The notes: generated by a model not told the origin, from the sequence alone. Shown: positions 15,540 through 23,791, numbered from the stretch's first letter. The stretch is 42,403 bases of DNA from Longimicrobium sp. (GCA_036389795.1 DASVWD010000010.1:1-42403), one strand, 5' to 3'. Made by a program: numbers and translations.

Positions 15540-16859
15540 ATGAAGATCCAGCGTGGGCTGGCGCTGGCCCTCGCCGCGGCGCTCGCCGCGTCGGCCTTCG
15601 CCAGCGACGACGCGTCGGCCCAGCGCGGGCGCGGGCGCGGCCGCGGGGCCGCGGCGCAGCTGCCGCAGGTGGGCTGCCCCGGCGCGCAGCCCAGCGAGCA
15701 GGCGGTCAAGGCGCAGGAGGCGCTGACCCGCACCCTGATCACCCAGGGCGCCCAGAAGCAGGGCTACTTCCAGGACGCGCTGGAGCAGACCACGGCCGGC
15801 ATCGCCGCCGACGCCAACAACCCGTACCACCACCTGCTGCGCGGGCAGGCGCTGCTGGGCCTGGCCGCCGAGTTCCACGGGCAGCAGGCGGGGCCCGAGT
15901 ACACGGCCGTGTTCCCGCAGGGCACCACCGTCAACGCCGCCGACGCGGTCCGCGAGGCGGTCACCGCGCTGAACCGCGCCGTGGAGCTGTGCCCCGAGAT
16001 GGCGGGCGCGGCCACGGAGGCCCGCACGCAGTCGGCGACCACCACCTTCGCGCTGGGCCACCAGCGCTTCCAGGCCGCCGACACCACCGGGGCCATCGAG
16101 CTGTGGCGCGCGGTGACGGTGCTCGACACGGCGAACGTGGACGCGTACTTCAACCTGGGCGTGCTGGCCAGCGGGCGCGGCGACGTGGCCACGGCCACCG
16201 CCAACTACATGCGGGTGCTCAGCATGACGCAGCCGGCCGACTCGGCCGCCGCCGAGCAGCGCAGCGTCGCGATGGGGGGGCTGGTGAACGCGGGGGCGCG
16301 CCTGTTCAACGAGAACAAGTTCCAGGAGGCGGCGCAGGCGTTCACGCAGGTGACCACGCTGGACCCGGGCAACCGCGACGCCTGGTACAACCACGCCCTG
16401 GCGCTCTACAAGCTGCAGCGCTGGCGCGAGCTGATCCCGGTGGCCACGCGCGCGGTGCAGCTCGACCCGCTGAACTACAACGCGGCGATCGTGCTGTTCA
16501 ACGCCTACAAGGAGCTCTCCGACGCGGCCAAGGCGCAGAACAACGCGGCCGTCGAGACGCAGAACCGCAACCTGGCGCTGCGCACCCTCGAGGCGGCCGA
16601 CGCGCTGCCGGTGCACATGGGCGACATCTCGTTCGAGACGGGGCAGGGGAGCGTGACGGTGAAGGGCACGGTGACGGGGGCCGCCGCGGCCGCCGGCACG
16701 CCGGTGCAGGTGGAGTTCACGCTGACCAACCCCGCGGGCGAGGTGGGGAAGGGGACGGTGACCGTGACGGCGCCGGCCAAGGACCAGAACGCCCCCTTCC
16801 AGCTGACGATCCCCGTCACCGGGATCCCCACCAGCTACCGCTACCGCCTGGTGCGCTGA
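15540..16859 (+). CDS. Secreted tetratricopeptide-repeat protein
   Basis: A 439-residue protein. A signal peptide (about 1-27, ending SAFASDDASA) is followed by a basic RGRGRGRG patch. TPR-like helix pairs then run to about residue 350; AWYNHALALYKLQRWRELIP, DTANVDAYFNLGVLASGRGD and NPYHHLLRGQALLGLA are clear units. The last ~80 residues look like an immunoglobulin-type beta domain (VTVKGTVTGAAAA..., PVQVEFTLTNPAGEVG). It is probably an exported scaffold; no enzyme motif is seen. The start has GGAGGAAG nine bases upstream. It may be cotranscribed with larC, but no functional link is evident. Confidence 0.85.
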   Translation: MKIQRGLALALAAALAASAFASDDASAQRGRGRGRGAAAQLPQVGCPGAQPSEQAVKAQEALTRTLITQGAQKQGYFQDALEQTTAGIAADANNPYHHLLRGQALLGLAAEFHGQQAGPEYTAVFPQGTTVNAADAVREAVTALNRAVELCPEMAGAATEARTQSATTTFALGHQRFQAADTTGAIELWRAVTVLDTANVDAYFNLGVLASGRGDVATATANYMRVLSMTQPADSAAAEQRSVAMGGLVNAGARLFNENKFQEAAQAFTQVTTLDPGNRDAWYNHALALYKLQRWRELIPVATRAVQLDPLNYNAAIVLFNAYKELSDAAKAQNNAAVETQNRNLALRTLEAADALPVHMGDISFETGQGSVTVKGTVTGAAAAAGTPVQVEFTLTNPAGEVGKGTVTVTAPAKDQNAPFQLTIPVTGIPTSYRYRLVR

Positions 16860-16895
16860 GGCGGACGCGGGACCCGGATTCGCGGGCGGACGACG

Positions 16896-16926
16896 GGCGG
16901 GGCGGCTCCCACGGGGCCGCCCCGCC
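16896..16926 (+). terminator. Strong GC hairpin after the TPR gene, possible terminator
   Basis: An 11-bp stem GGCGGGGCGGC / GCCGCCCCGCC with loop TCCCACGG, 37 nt past the stop. There is no T-run, so it may be only a 3'-end stabiliser. Confidence 0.45.
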
Positions 16927-16979
16927 GGCGTCTGGGGGTCGGAGGGGGGCCCGCCGCGCTCCGGCCGGCTCCGGCGCGG

Positions 16980-17045
16980 AGCCCTCACCCGCCGCCTCAG
17001 GGCGGCAACCCTCTCCCAAGTTCGGGAGAGGGTGGACTTTACGGT
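16980..17045. repeat. CCCTCTCCC hairpin repeat (family R6), copy 1
   Basis: CCCTCACCCGCCGCC leads to ACCCTCTCCC-AAGTTC-GGGAGAGGGT (17008-17033), a 10-bp perfect stem. The same element in reverse is at 22241-22308. Similar hairpins are widespread in GC-rich genomes. Confidence 0.8.
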
Positions 17046-17061
17046 CTCGCGCGGAAGCTCG

Positions 17062-17161
17062 CGCAGGGGCGAGGCCTGCCTCGACCGGCGCCAGCCCGTA
17101 CGCGGGAGGCTGGGAATGGGGCGGGGCGGCCATCGCGCGGACTCGCAGGCTCGCCCCTGCG
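17062..17161 (-). repeat. Palindromic hairpin repeat family R2, copy 3 (inverted)
   Basis: Ends CGCAGGGGCGA and TCGCCCCTGCG; both ends carry the matching T-to-C / A-to-G change relative to copies 1 and 2. The interior is more diverged. It lies next to R1 copy 3, giving the mirror image of the composite at 11068-11340. Confidence 0.75.
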
Positions 17162-17184
17162 ACATCCAGGTGCCGTGCGCTGCG

Positions 17185-17335
17185 AAACCCGCGTGAGGGA
17201 TGCGCGCCCGGAGGGCCGGGACGCGGGCGCGCCGTGGGGTTGGGCGCGACCGTGGCCCGGCGCGGTTGGGCACGGTTGTATCGTGCCCTACCGCGCGCGC
17301 AGCCCGGCCCCCTTCAGGGGGACACGCCCGCACGA
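17185..17335 (+). repeat. Interspersed repeat family R1, copy 3
   Basis: Full-length ~150-bp copy with the same core blocks as 1-143 and 11068-11218. The reading frame of the zinc-ribbon gene is open through it by chance, which would falsely extend that gene upstream. Confidence 0.85.
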
Positions 17336-17471
17336 GCGGTTGCAGTTCGCCGTTCGGGGATGCCGGACGGGGCCTGCATCTTGCGCATTCCGGGCGCGCG
17401 GCTGTCAATTGCGGGGCGCGGGAACGCTGCCCGCGACCGCCGCTTTCGGCCCGGCCTGGAGAGGAGCCCGC

Positions 17472-18011
17472 TTGTCCGTCGAGACCCCCGAACAGACCTT
17501 CGTCTGCCCCCGCTGCGGCGCCGAGTACGCCGAGGGCGACTCGTGCCCGGCCTGCGGCGCGCTGCGCGAGAGCGTTCCCTGCGACGACGACGCGTCGAAG
17601 CCGGCGCACTCGCGCTGCGTGATCTGCGGCCGCGCGCTCTGCGACGGCGACGACGAGCCGCTGCCGGCGCGCTGCGTGGACCACCGCCACATCCCCGTCT
17701 TCGAGGGGTGGGCGCAGGTCTACACCAACAACGACGAGCTCTCGGCGCGGCTGCTGGTGGAGAACCTGCGTGCGGAGGGGATCGACGCGCAGCTCTACTC
17801 GCAGGCCGACCGCAGCTTCCCCATGGACCTGGGGGAGATGAGCATCGCGCGGGTGCTGGTGCCGGTGTGGGAGTTCCAGCACGCGCTGGAGCTGATCGAG
17901 AGCTACATGGACACCGAGGGCGAGGTGACCTTCGCCTGCCCCAGCTGCGGCGAGGTGTACGAGCCCGGCGCGGAAGTCTGCGCCAGCTGCGGCGCGCCGC
18001 TCACGGCGTGA
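17472..18011 (+). CDS. Zinc-ribbon protein with central DUF2007 domain
   Basis: A 179-residue cytosolic protein with three metal-binding clusters. These are an N-terminal CxxC pair (C12, C15, C25, C28), a second Cys/His cluster (C49, C52, C57, C68 and H71), and a C-terminal CxxC pair (C156, C159, C170, C173). Between the second and third lies a ferredoxin-like DUF2007 segment (about 76-148, NDELSARLLVENLRAEGIDA), a family proposed to act in signalling. The TTG at 17472 is preceded by GGAGAGGAG at good spacing; the open frame further upstream is repeat R1. Function is unknown. It precedes der by about 110 nt of repeat sequence. Confidence 0.85.
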   Translation: MSVETPEQTFVCPRCGAEYAEGDSCPACGALRESVPCDDDASKPAHSRCVICGRALCDGDDEPLPARCVDHRHIPVFEGWAQVYTNNDELSARLLVENLRAEGIDAQLYSQADRSFPMDLGEMSIARVLVPVWEFQHALELIESYMDTEGEVTFACPSCGEVYEPGAEVCASCGAPLTA

Positions 18012-18012
18012 C

Positions 18013-18123
18013 AGGGGACAGGGGACAGGGGACAGCCCGCACGGCCCGGCGCGGATCCGCCCGTGATGCGCCGGCCTTCGTGCTCTCGCACTTCGCACTC
18101 AGCACTTCGCACTTCGCACTTTC
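18013..18123. repeat. Short tandem GGGGACA repeats and a one-sided TTCGCAC array
   Basis: Four GACAGGG-type heptamers at about 18010-18035, then TTCGCAC/TCAGCAC units at 18089-18123 running up to the GTG of der. No separate gene is seen. Confidence 0.6.
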
Positions 18124-19452
18124 GTGAAGCTTCCCGTGGTGGCCGTGGTGGGGCGGCCGAACGTCGGCAAGTCCACCTTCTTCAACCGCGTGCTGGGCGA
18201 GCGCGTCGCCATCGTCGAAGACCGGCCGGGGGTGACGCGCGACCGCAACTTCGCGCGGGCGGAGTGGAACGGGCGGCAGTTCTACCTGGTGGACACCGGC
18301 GGCCTGGTGGAGGGCTCCGACGAGCCGATGGACCGCCTGATCCGCGAGCAGGTGCTCACGGCCATCGGCGAGGCCGACGTGCTGGCGATGATCGTGGACG
18401 GGAAGGCGGGGCCGCACCCGCTGGACTACGCGATCTCGGAGACGCTCCGCCGCACCGCCAAGCCGGCCGTGCTGCTGGTCAACAAGGTCGACAACCTGGG
18501 CGCGCCGAGCGCCGTGCAGCACCACGACTTCTGGGACCTGGGGCTCGGCGAGCCGATGCCCGTCTCCTCGCTGAACGGCAAGGGGAGCGGCGACGTGCTG
18601 GACGTGATCATCGAGCACCTCCCCGAGGTGGAGGGCGAGGAGCCGGAGTCGCTGCGGGTGGCGGTGATCGGCAAGCCGAACGTGGGGAAGTCGAGCTTCG
18701 TCAACCGCCTGCTGGGCGAGGAGCGGCTGGTGGTCAGCGACGTGGCCGGCACCACGCGCGACGCCATCGACACGCCGATGCAGTACCACGGCCGGCGGCT
18801 GGTCTTCATCGACACGGCGGGCCTGCGGCGGCAGTCGAAGATCGAGGAGGGGGTGGAGTTCTACAGCTCCATCCGCACCGAGCGGGCGATCGAGCGGGCC
18901 GACGTGTGCCTGCTGCTGATGGACGCCACGCAGTCGGTGGCGGTGCAGGACCTGAAGGTGGCCGAGAAGGCGTGGGAGGCCGGTTGCGGGCTGGTGGTGG
19001 TCGTCAACAAGTGGGACCTGGTGGAGAAGGAGACGATGACGGCCCCGCAGTACGAGAAGGAGCTGCGCGAGCGCGCGCCGTTCCTGAAGTGGGTGCCGGT
19101 GCTCTTCACCAGCGCGAAGACGGGGCAGCGGGTGCACCGGGTGCTGGAGCTGATCCTGGAGGCGCAGGAGCAGCGCACGCGGCGCGTCTCCACGCACGAC
19201 GTGAACGATGTGCTGCGCGCGCTGGTGACCCGCGCCAAGCCGCCCGCGCACCACGGCCACCCCGTGAAGCTCCTCTACGGGACGCAGGTGGCCGTCTCCC
19301 CGCCCACCTTCGTGCTCTGGGCCAACCACCCCGAGGGCGTGCCGGAGAGCTACGTGCGCTACCTGCAGAACGGCTTCCGCGAGGCGTGGGGCTTCCTGGG
19401 CGTGCCGCTGCGCATCTCGCTCCGGAGCCGCGGGGAGGACGAGGGGGAGTGA
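18124..19452 (+). CDS. der: Ribosome assembly GTPase Der (EngA)
   Basis: A 442-residue protein with two tandem GTPase domains and a C-terminal KH-like domain, needed for 50S ribosome maturation. Domain 1 has GRPNVGKST (10-18), DTGG and NKVD. Domain 2 has GKPNVGKSS (about 183-191), DTAG and NKWD. The C-terminal part (about 350-435) contains the LLYGTQV...PPTFVLWAN segment conserved in Der. The GTG start at 18124 directly abuts the repeat array, so no clear ribosome-binding site is visible; a GTG/Lys/Leu/Pro start nevertheless matches the family. It is the first of a der-plsY-gpsA set on the same strand. Confidence 0.97.
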   Translation: MKLPVVAVVGRPNVGKSTFFNRVLGERVAIVEDRPGVTRDRNFARAEWNGRQFYLVDTGGLVEGSDEPMDRLIREQVLTAIGEADVLAMIVDGKAGPHPLDYAISETLRRTAKPAVLLVNKVDNLGAPSAVQHHDFWDLGLGEPMPVSSLNGKGSGDVLDVIIEHLPEVEGEEPESLRVAVIGKPNVGKSSFVNRLLGEERLVVSDVAGTTRDAIDTPMQYHGRRLVFIDTAGLRRQSKIEEGVEFYSSIRTERAIERADVCLLLMDATQSVAVQDLKVAEKAWEAGCGLVVVVNKWDLVEKETMTAPQYEKELRERAPFLKWVPVLFTSAKTGQRVHRVLELILEAQEQRTRRVSTHDVNDVLRALVTRAKPPAHHGHPVKLLYGTQVAVSPPTFVLWANHPEGVPESYVRYLQNGFREAWGFLGVPLRISLRSRGEDEGE

Positions 19453-19455
19453 ACG

Positions 19456-19585
19456 ACAGTGCGTGAGTGCGTTAGTGCGTGAGTGCGGAACCACGCTGGT
19501 TCCGTGCGGCGCTCGCGGCTACCGTGCTCCTGCGGTTCACTCTCGCACTTTCGCACTTTCGCACTCACGCACTCACGCACTTTCC
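19456..19585. repeat. Paired AGTGCGT / CGCACTC arrays between der and plsY
   Basis: Left arm (about 19460-19488): GTGCGTGAGTGCGTTAGTGC. Right arm (about 19543-19580): TCGCACTTTCGCAC and CGCACTCACGCAC. The arms are inverted copies and could pair. The array ends one to five bases before the GTG of plsY. Confidence 0.75.
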
Positions 19586-20257
19586 GTGAGACCCTGGCTC
19601 TTCGTCCTGCTGTCCTACCTCTGGGGGGCGATCCCGGCGAGCTACGTCGTGGGGCGGCTGGCGCGCGGGATCGACCTGCGCGAGCACGGGAGCGGCAACC
19701 TGGGGGCGACCAACACCTTCCGCGTGCTGGGGGCGAAGGTGGCCGCGCCGGTGATGGTGTTCGACATCCTCAAGGGCCTCCTCCCCGTGGTGCTCTTCAG
19801 CCAGTGGGACGGCTCGCCGGACTGGCGCTGGGAGCTGGCGTACGGCGCGGCGGCGATCGTGGGCCACGTCTTCTCGGTCTACATGCGCTTCCGCGGCGGC
19901 AAGGGGGTGGCCACCAGCGCCGGCGTCTTCCTGGCGCTGGCGCCCGTGGCCGTCGGCGTGGGGCTCGCCACCTGGCTGGTGGTGATGCGCTTCACCCGCA
20001 TGGTGTCGGCGGGCTCCATCGCGGCCGCGGCGATGGTGGGGCTCCTCCTCCTGCTGGCGCCGCTGATCGGCACGCCGGTGCGCGACGAGGTCCGCATCCT
20101 GGGAGGCGCCATCGTGCTCTTCGTCATCTTCGCGCACCGCTCCAACATCGGCCGCATCCTGCGGGGGGTGGAGCCGCGCTTCGGCGGTACGCGGAAGCCG
20201 GAGGAGACCGTGGTGGCCGGGGCGGCGGTGGCGGCCGACGCGGAGGACCCGGCGTGA
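19586..20257 (+). CDS. plsY: Acyl-phosphate glycerol-3-phosphate acyltransferase PlsY
   Basis: A 223-residue inner-membrane enzyme that makes lysophosphatidate from acyl-phosphate and glycerol-3-phosphate. The family motifs are in order: IPASYVVGR (16-24), GSGNLGATNTFRVLG (35-49), DILKG (60-64) and GHVFSVYMRFRGGKGVAT (about 94-111). Five hydrophobic segments are visible. The GTG at 19586 begins the family N-terminus (RPWLFVLLSYLWG); sequence before it is repeat. The C-terminus extends about 25 residues beyond the last helix. The stop overlaps the GTG of gpsA by 4 nt, coupling acyltransferase and substrate synthesis. Confidence 0.95.
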   Translation: MRPWLFVLLSYLWGAIPASYVVGRLARGIDLREHGSGNLGATNTFRVLGAKVAAPVMVFDILKGLLPVVLFSQWDGSPDWRWELAYGAAAIVGHVFSVYMRFRGGKGVATSAGVFLALAPVAVGVGLATWLVVMRFTRMVSAGSIAAAAMVGLLLLLAPLIGTPVRDEVRILGGAIVLFVIFAHRSNIGRILRGVEPRFGGTRKPEETVVAGAAVAADAEDPA

Positions 20258-21255
20258 GCCGCGCGGCCGTGGTCGGCGCCGGGAGCTGGGGGACGGCGCT
20301 CGCCAACCTCCTGGCCAAGAAGGGGACCGACACCGTCCTCTGGTCGTTCGAGCCCGACGTGGCCGAGTCGATCGAGCGCGACCACGTCAACACGCGCTAC
20401 CTGGAGGGCGTCGCGCTCGACCCGCGGCTGCGCGCCACGGCGGACATGGCCGAGGCGCTCCGGGGCGCGTCGCTCGTGGTCTCCGTCTCCCCCTCGCACG
20501 TGGTCCGCCGGGTGATGGCGCAGGCGGCGGGGCACCTGGACGACGGCGCGCTGGTGGTGAGCGCGTCGAAGGGGATCGAGAACGAGTCGCTGAAGACGAT
20601 GGACGGCGTGCTGGCCGACGTGCTCCCCGCGGAGGCCGCGCGCCGGGCCGCGTACCTGTCGGGCCCCAGCTTCGCGCTGGAGGTGGCGCTGGAGCACCCC
20701 ACGGCGGTCACCATCGCCTCGGAGGACCTGGAGGCGGCGCGCGCGGCGCAGGACGCCTTCCAGACGGCGTACTTCCGCGTCTACACCAGCACCGACGTGG
20801 CCGGGGTGGAGCTGGGCGGGTCGCTCAAGAACGTGGTCGCCATCGCGGCGGGGATGGTCGACGGGCTGGGCTTCGGCAACAACACGCGGGCGGCGCTCAT
20901 CACCCGCGGCCTGGCCGAGATCACCCGCCTGGGGGTGGCGATGGGCGCCGAGCCGCGCACCTTCGCGGGGCTGGCGGGGATGGGCGACCTGATCCTCACC
21001 TGCACGGGGGCGCTCTCGCGCAACCGTTCGGTGGGGTTCGAGCTGGGGAAGGGGAGGAAGCTCGACGACATCCTGGGCGGGATGGTGATGGTGGCCGAGG
21101 GGGTGAGGACGGCCAAGTCGGCGCACGACCTGGCGCTGAAGCTGGGCGTGGAGATGCCGATCGTCCACGCCGTGCACGCCATCCTCTTCGAGGGCCTCGA
21201 CGCGAAGGCCGCCGTGCAGGGGCTGATGCTGCGCGAGCCGAAGGCGGAGGTGTGA
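20254..21255 (+). CDS. gpsA: NAD(P)-dependent glycerol-3-phosphate dehydrogenase GpsA
   Basis: A 333-residue cytosolic enzyme reducing dihydroxyacetone phosphate to sn-glycerol-3-phosphate for phospholipid synthesis. The Rossmann motif is GAGSWGTALA (8-17); SASKGIE, SGPSFA and the catalytic lysine in GGSLKNVVAI (K192) follow, then GLAGMGDLILTC and a C-terminal helical domain. It starts at GTG 20254 inside the end of plsY (GTGA overlap). This gives a two-gene unit in which GpsA makes the acceptor used by PlsY. Confidence 0.97.
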   Translation: MSRAAVVGAGSWGTALANLLAKKGTDTVLWSFEPDVAESIERDHVNTRYLEGVALDPRLRATADMAEALRGASLVVSVSPSHVVRRVMAQAAGHLDDGALVVSASKGIENESLKTMDGVLADVLPAEAARRAAYLSGPSFALEVALEHPTAVTIASEDLEAARAAQDAFQTAYFRVYTSTDVAGVELGGSLKNVVAIAAGMVDGLGFGNNTRAALITRGLAEITRLGVAMGAEPRTFAGLAGMGDLILTCTGALSRNRSVGFELGKGRKLDDILGGMVMVAEGVRTAKSAHDLALKLGVEMPIVHAVHAILFEGLDAKAAVQGLMLREPKAEV

Positions 21256-21258
21256 CGG

Positions 21259-21287
21259 CAGTGCGAAGTGCGAGGTGCGAAGTGCGG
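21259..21287 (+). repeat. GTGCGAA array after gpsA
   Basis: Four AGTGCGA-type heptamers directly after the gpsA stop, without a facing array nearby. Confidence 0.6.
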
Positions 21288-21311
21288 GCTCGTAGGGGCG
21301 AGGCATGCCTC

Positions 21312-21495
21312 ACAGTTGTCGAAAGTGTCGAAAAGCAGCGTCGCTATTCGATCCAGTGAGGCTCGGGTAGCTAAGGCGATCCACTGCTTTCGACGTGCAG
21401 GCGCATGGGTTTTCGGCTACCGCCTAGAAAATCCATCCAGTGCATTCGGCGAAAGTCCTTGATACGCCTAGCTGATTTGGACTTTCGACAACTGT
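21312..21495. mobile_element. 184-bp MITE-like element inside an R2 palindrome
   Basis: Perfect 15-bp terminal inverted repeats ACAGTTGTCGAAAGT (21312-21326) and ACTTTCGACAACTGT (21481-21495). The interior is less GC-rich than the surroundings and encodes no transposase. It is bordered on both sides by GAGGCATGCCTC (21300-21311 and 21496-21507), the 12-bp palindrome that occurs once in R2 repeats. An insertion into R2 with a 12-bp duplication explains this. Because GAGGCATGCCTC is self-complementary, the borders also read as a 31-bp inverted repeat (21296-21326 / 21481-21511). A nested GTCGAAAAGCAG / CTGCTTTCGAC pair lies inside. Confidence 0.65.
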
Positions 21496-21551
21496 GAGGC
21501 ATGCCTCGCCCGCCCGGCGGTCACGCCGAGGGCCGAATGGCCCCTCCCAAA

Positions 21552-21746
21552 TTGTCATTCTGAGGGAGCCGCTGCGCCGTAACTTCTGACCGCACCAAAG
21601 CCTGGCGGCGACCGAAGAATCTACTCACCGCCGCGCGAGGTCCGCTCGTCGCACCGGACCACGCGCCGCGTCGGTTAGATTCCTCGGGAGCGTCCAACCG
21701 ACGGCGCGGAAGGAAGGATCGCGCGGACGCTCCCTCGGAATGACAG
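21552..21746. repeat. Large palindromic repeat with TGTCATTCTGAGGG ends (family R7)
   Basis: TTGTCATTCTGAGGGAGC at the left and GCTCCCTCGGAATGACAG at the right are near-perfect inverted ends about 195 bp apart. Inside are GAAGAATCTACTC and AGATTCCTCGG. The type resembles palindromic intergenic repeats known from several bacterial phyla. Confidence 0.75.
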
Positions 21747-21795
21747 AGCGCGCATTGGTGGTGAGTCTCTTCCAAACGACGATCTCGAACCACGC

Positions 21796-22155
21796 ATGAA
21801 GCGGCCGCAGCGCGAATTCTACTCGATCGGCGAGGTGTGCGAGCTGCTGGGGCTCAAGCCGCACGTGCTGCGCTACTGGGAGACGCAGTTCCCGGCGCTC
21901 TCGCCCCCGAAGAACCGCGCCGGCAACCGCGTCTACCGCGCGCGCGACCTGGAGCTGATCGCCCTCATCCAGCACCTGGTGCGCGACGAGCGCTACACGC
22001 TGGAGGGCGCCCGCGCGCGCATCGAGGAGCTGAAGCAGGAGGGCGCCGCCGCCGAGGCCGCCGGCCGCGCCCTGGAGCAGAGCTTCGTCCGCTCGCTTCG
22101 CGACGAGCTGGAGGAGCTGCTGGAGCTGCTCTCTCCTCCCACCACATCCGGTTGA
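21796..22155 (+). CDS. MerR-family transcriptional regulator
   Basis: A 119-residue DNA-binding protein. The N-terminal winged helix-turn-helix (about 8-75) has YSIGEVCELLGLKPHVLRYW and the RAGNRVYRARDLELIALI wing typical of MerR proteins. A short helical dimerisation part follows (about 76-112, Glu/Leu/Ala rich). It lacks effector-binding cysteines or a ligand domain, so it belongs to the small, housekeeping-type MerR group often found near gpsA/surE in many bacteria. Target unknown. Confidence 0.9.
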   Translation: MKRPQREFYSIGEVCELLGLKPHVLRYWETQFPALSPPKNRAGNRVYRARDLELIALIQHLVRDERYTLEGARARIEELKQEGAAAEAAGRALEQSFVRSLRDELEELLELLSPPTTSG

Positions 22156-22240
22156 TTCGCCCCGATCCACGGGATAGGTTTTCGCCGCCGGCGCGGACTG
22201 CGCGGGCGGCGATTTCGTCGCTCACGCTCGTGATGCACCG

Positions 22241-22308
22241 ACCCGTAAAGCACCCTCTCCCGAAGTCGGGAGAGGGTGGCGACGCGGTAGCGGCGCCGGG
22301 TGAGGGCC
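22241..22308. repeat. CCCTCTCCC hairpin repeat (family R6), copy 2
   Basis: ACCCTCTCCC-GAAGTC-GGGAGAGGGT (22252-22277) with the GGGTGAGGGCCCC flank; reverse-oriented relative to 16980-17045. It lies in the merR-surE gap. Confidence 0.8.
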
Positions 22309-22355
22309 CCCGCGCGGGCGCCGGAGCGCCGATCATCCAGAAAGCAGGCTTTGCT

Positions 22356-23132
22356 TTGTCCGAGAGCGGTTCGCGGGAGACGCTGATCCTCTGCACCAAC
22401 GACGACGGGTACCTGGCGCCGGGCCTCGGCGTGCTGGCGAAGGCCGCGCGCGCGCTGGGCGAGGTGCACGTGGTGGCGCCCGACCGGGAGCAGAGCGCCA
22501 CCAGCCACTCGCTCACCATGCACGTGCCGATCCGCGCCCGGCAGGTGGCCGAGCGCACCCACTACGTCACCGGCACCCCCACCGACTGCGTGATGCTGGG
22601 CGTGGAGGCGCTCCTGCCGCGCCGGCCCGACTTCGTGCTCTCGGGGGTGAACCACGGGATGAACATGGGCGAGGACGTGCTGTACTCCGGCACCGTCTCG
22701 GCCGCCATGGAGGCCACCATCTTCGGCATCCCCGCCGTCGCCGTCTCGTACGCGGGGCGCGGCGACGTCGACCACCTGGAGGCGTACGGGCCGCTCCTGG
22801 AGCGGCTGCTGCGCCAGATCGTCGGGCGCGGCGGCTTTCCGCCCGAGACGCTGCTCAACGTCAACCTCCCGGCCATCCCGCCCGAGCAGGTGCGGGGCGT
22901 CCGCGTGACGCGCCTGGGGCGGCGCGTCTTCACCGACGCCTTCATGCAGGGGAGGGACCCCAGCGGGCGGCCGTACTACTGGATCGGCGGGGGCAACATC
23001 GAGTGGCAGCTGCACGAGGGGACCGACTTCCACGCGGTGGCCGAGGGGTGCGTGTCGGTGACGCCGCTGCACCTGGACCTCACCAACCACGCGCTGCTCG
23101 AGCACGTGGCGGGGTGGAAGCTCTCGGCATGA
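22356..23132 (+). CDS. surE: 5'/3'-nucleotidase SurE
   Basis: A 258-residue metal-dependent phosphatase of nucleoside monophosphates. The metal ligands N15, D16 and D17 are in LCTNDDGYLAPG, S47 in EQSATSHSLT, and the conserved SGVNHGMNMGEDVLYSGTV near 98-116. The start is uncertain: the frame is open far upstream, but TTG 22356 places the conserved strand (ETLILCTNDDG) eight residues in, as in other SurE proteins. The upstream region is repeat. The stop overlaps the ATG of pcm by 4 nt. The surE-pcm pair is a classic stationary-phase repair unit. Confidence 0.93.
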   Translation: MSESGSRETLILCTNDDGYLAPGLGVLAKAARALGEVHVVAPDREQSATSHSLTMHVPIRARQVAERTHYVTGTPTDCVMLGVEALLPRRPDFVLSGVNHGMNMGEDVLYSGTVSAAMEATIFGIPAVAVSYAGRGDVDHLEAYGPLLERLLRQIVGRGGFPPETLLNVNLPAIPPEQVRGVRVTRLGRRVFTDAFMQGRDPSGRPYYWIGGGNIEWQLHEGTDFHAVAEGCVSVTPLHLDLTNHALLEHVAGWKLSA

Positions 23133-23791
23133 GCGACCGCTTCGTGGCCCAGCGCCGGGCGCTGATCGGGAAGATGCAGGAGCGCGGCATCCGCGACCTG
23201 GAGGTCCTGCGCGCCTTCGACCTGGTGCCGCGCCACCTCTTCGTCCCCCAGGCCGTGGCGCACCGCGCCTACGAGGACGCGCCCGTCCCCATCGGCTTCG
23301 GGCAGACGGCGTCGCAGCCGTCGCTCCAGGCGCTCTACATGCAGCTCCTGGAGATCGGCTCGGGCGACCGGGTGCTGGAGATCGGCACCGGCTCGGGGTT
23401 CCAGACGGCCGTCCTGGCGCACCTGGCCGACCGCGTGTACTCGGTGGAGCGCGTGCGCGACCTGGCGATCCGCGCGCGCGAGGTGCTGGACCAGCTGCGC
23501 CTCTCCAACGTGGCGATCCTGGTGGGCGACGGCACCATCGGCTGGAGCCGCTTCGCGCCGTACGACGCCATCCTGGTCTCCGCCGGCGGCCCCGAGATCC
23601 CCCAGCCGCTCCTGGATCAGCTCGCCGAGGGCGGACGCATGCTCGTCCCCGTCGGAACGAAGGAGGCGCAGCGGCTCGTCCTCGTCCGCCGCGCGGGCGG
23701 CCGCTTCCACTCCGAGGACGTGCTCGACTGCACCTTCGTCCCCCTCCTGGGCCGCTTCGGCTGGGCCGACGAGCGCCCCTCCGGCGCCTGA
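23129..23791 (+). CDS. pcm: Protein-L-isoaspartate O-methyltransferase
   Basis: A 220-residue cytosolic repair enzyme that methylates isoaspartyl residues with S-adenosylmethionine. The PCMT signature IGFGQTASQPSLQALYMQLL (about 52-71) and the SAM motif VLEIGTGSGFQTAVLA (84-99) are intact, followed by VYSVERV and the DAILVSAGGPEIPQPL segment. It is translationally coupled to surE (ATGA). Confidence 0.96.
   Translation: MSDRFVAQRRALIGKMQERGIRDLEVLRAFDLVPRHLFVPQAVAHRAYEDAPVPIGFGQTASQPSLQALYMQLLEIGSGDRVLEIGTGSGFQTAVLAHLADRVYSVERVRDLAIRAREVLDQLRLSNVAILVGDGTIGWSRFAPYDAILVSAGGPEIPQPLLDQLAEGGRMLVPVGTKEAQRLVLVRRAGGRFHSEDVLDCTFVPLLGRFGWADERPSGA

Noticed and set aside
17175..17471. N-terminal extension of the zinc-ribbon/DUF2007 gene
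   Set aside because: The extension is repeat R1, found elsewhere in other contexts; TTG 17472 has a strong ribosome-binding site.
14247..18098. A 1283-codon minus-strand open frame across larC, the TPR gene and the zinc-ribbon gene
   Set aside because: It runs antisense through three recognisable genes and two repeats; composition is typical of GC-rich shadows.
21268..21462. 64-codon frame inside the MITE-like element
   Set aside because: It starts in the GTGCGAA array and crosses the terminal inverted repeat; there is no transposase similarity and no ribosome-binding site.
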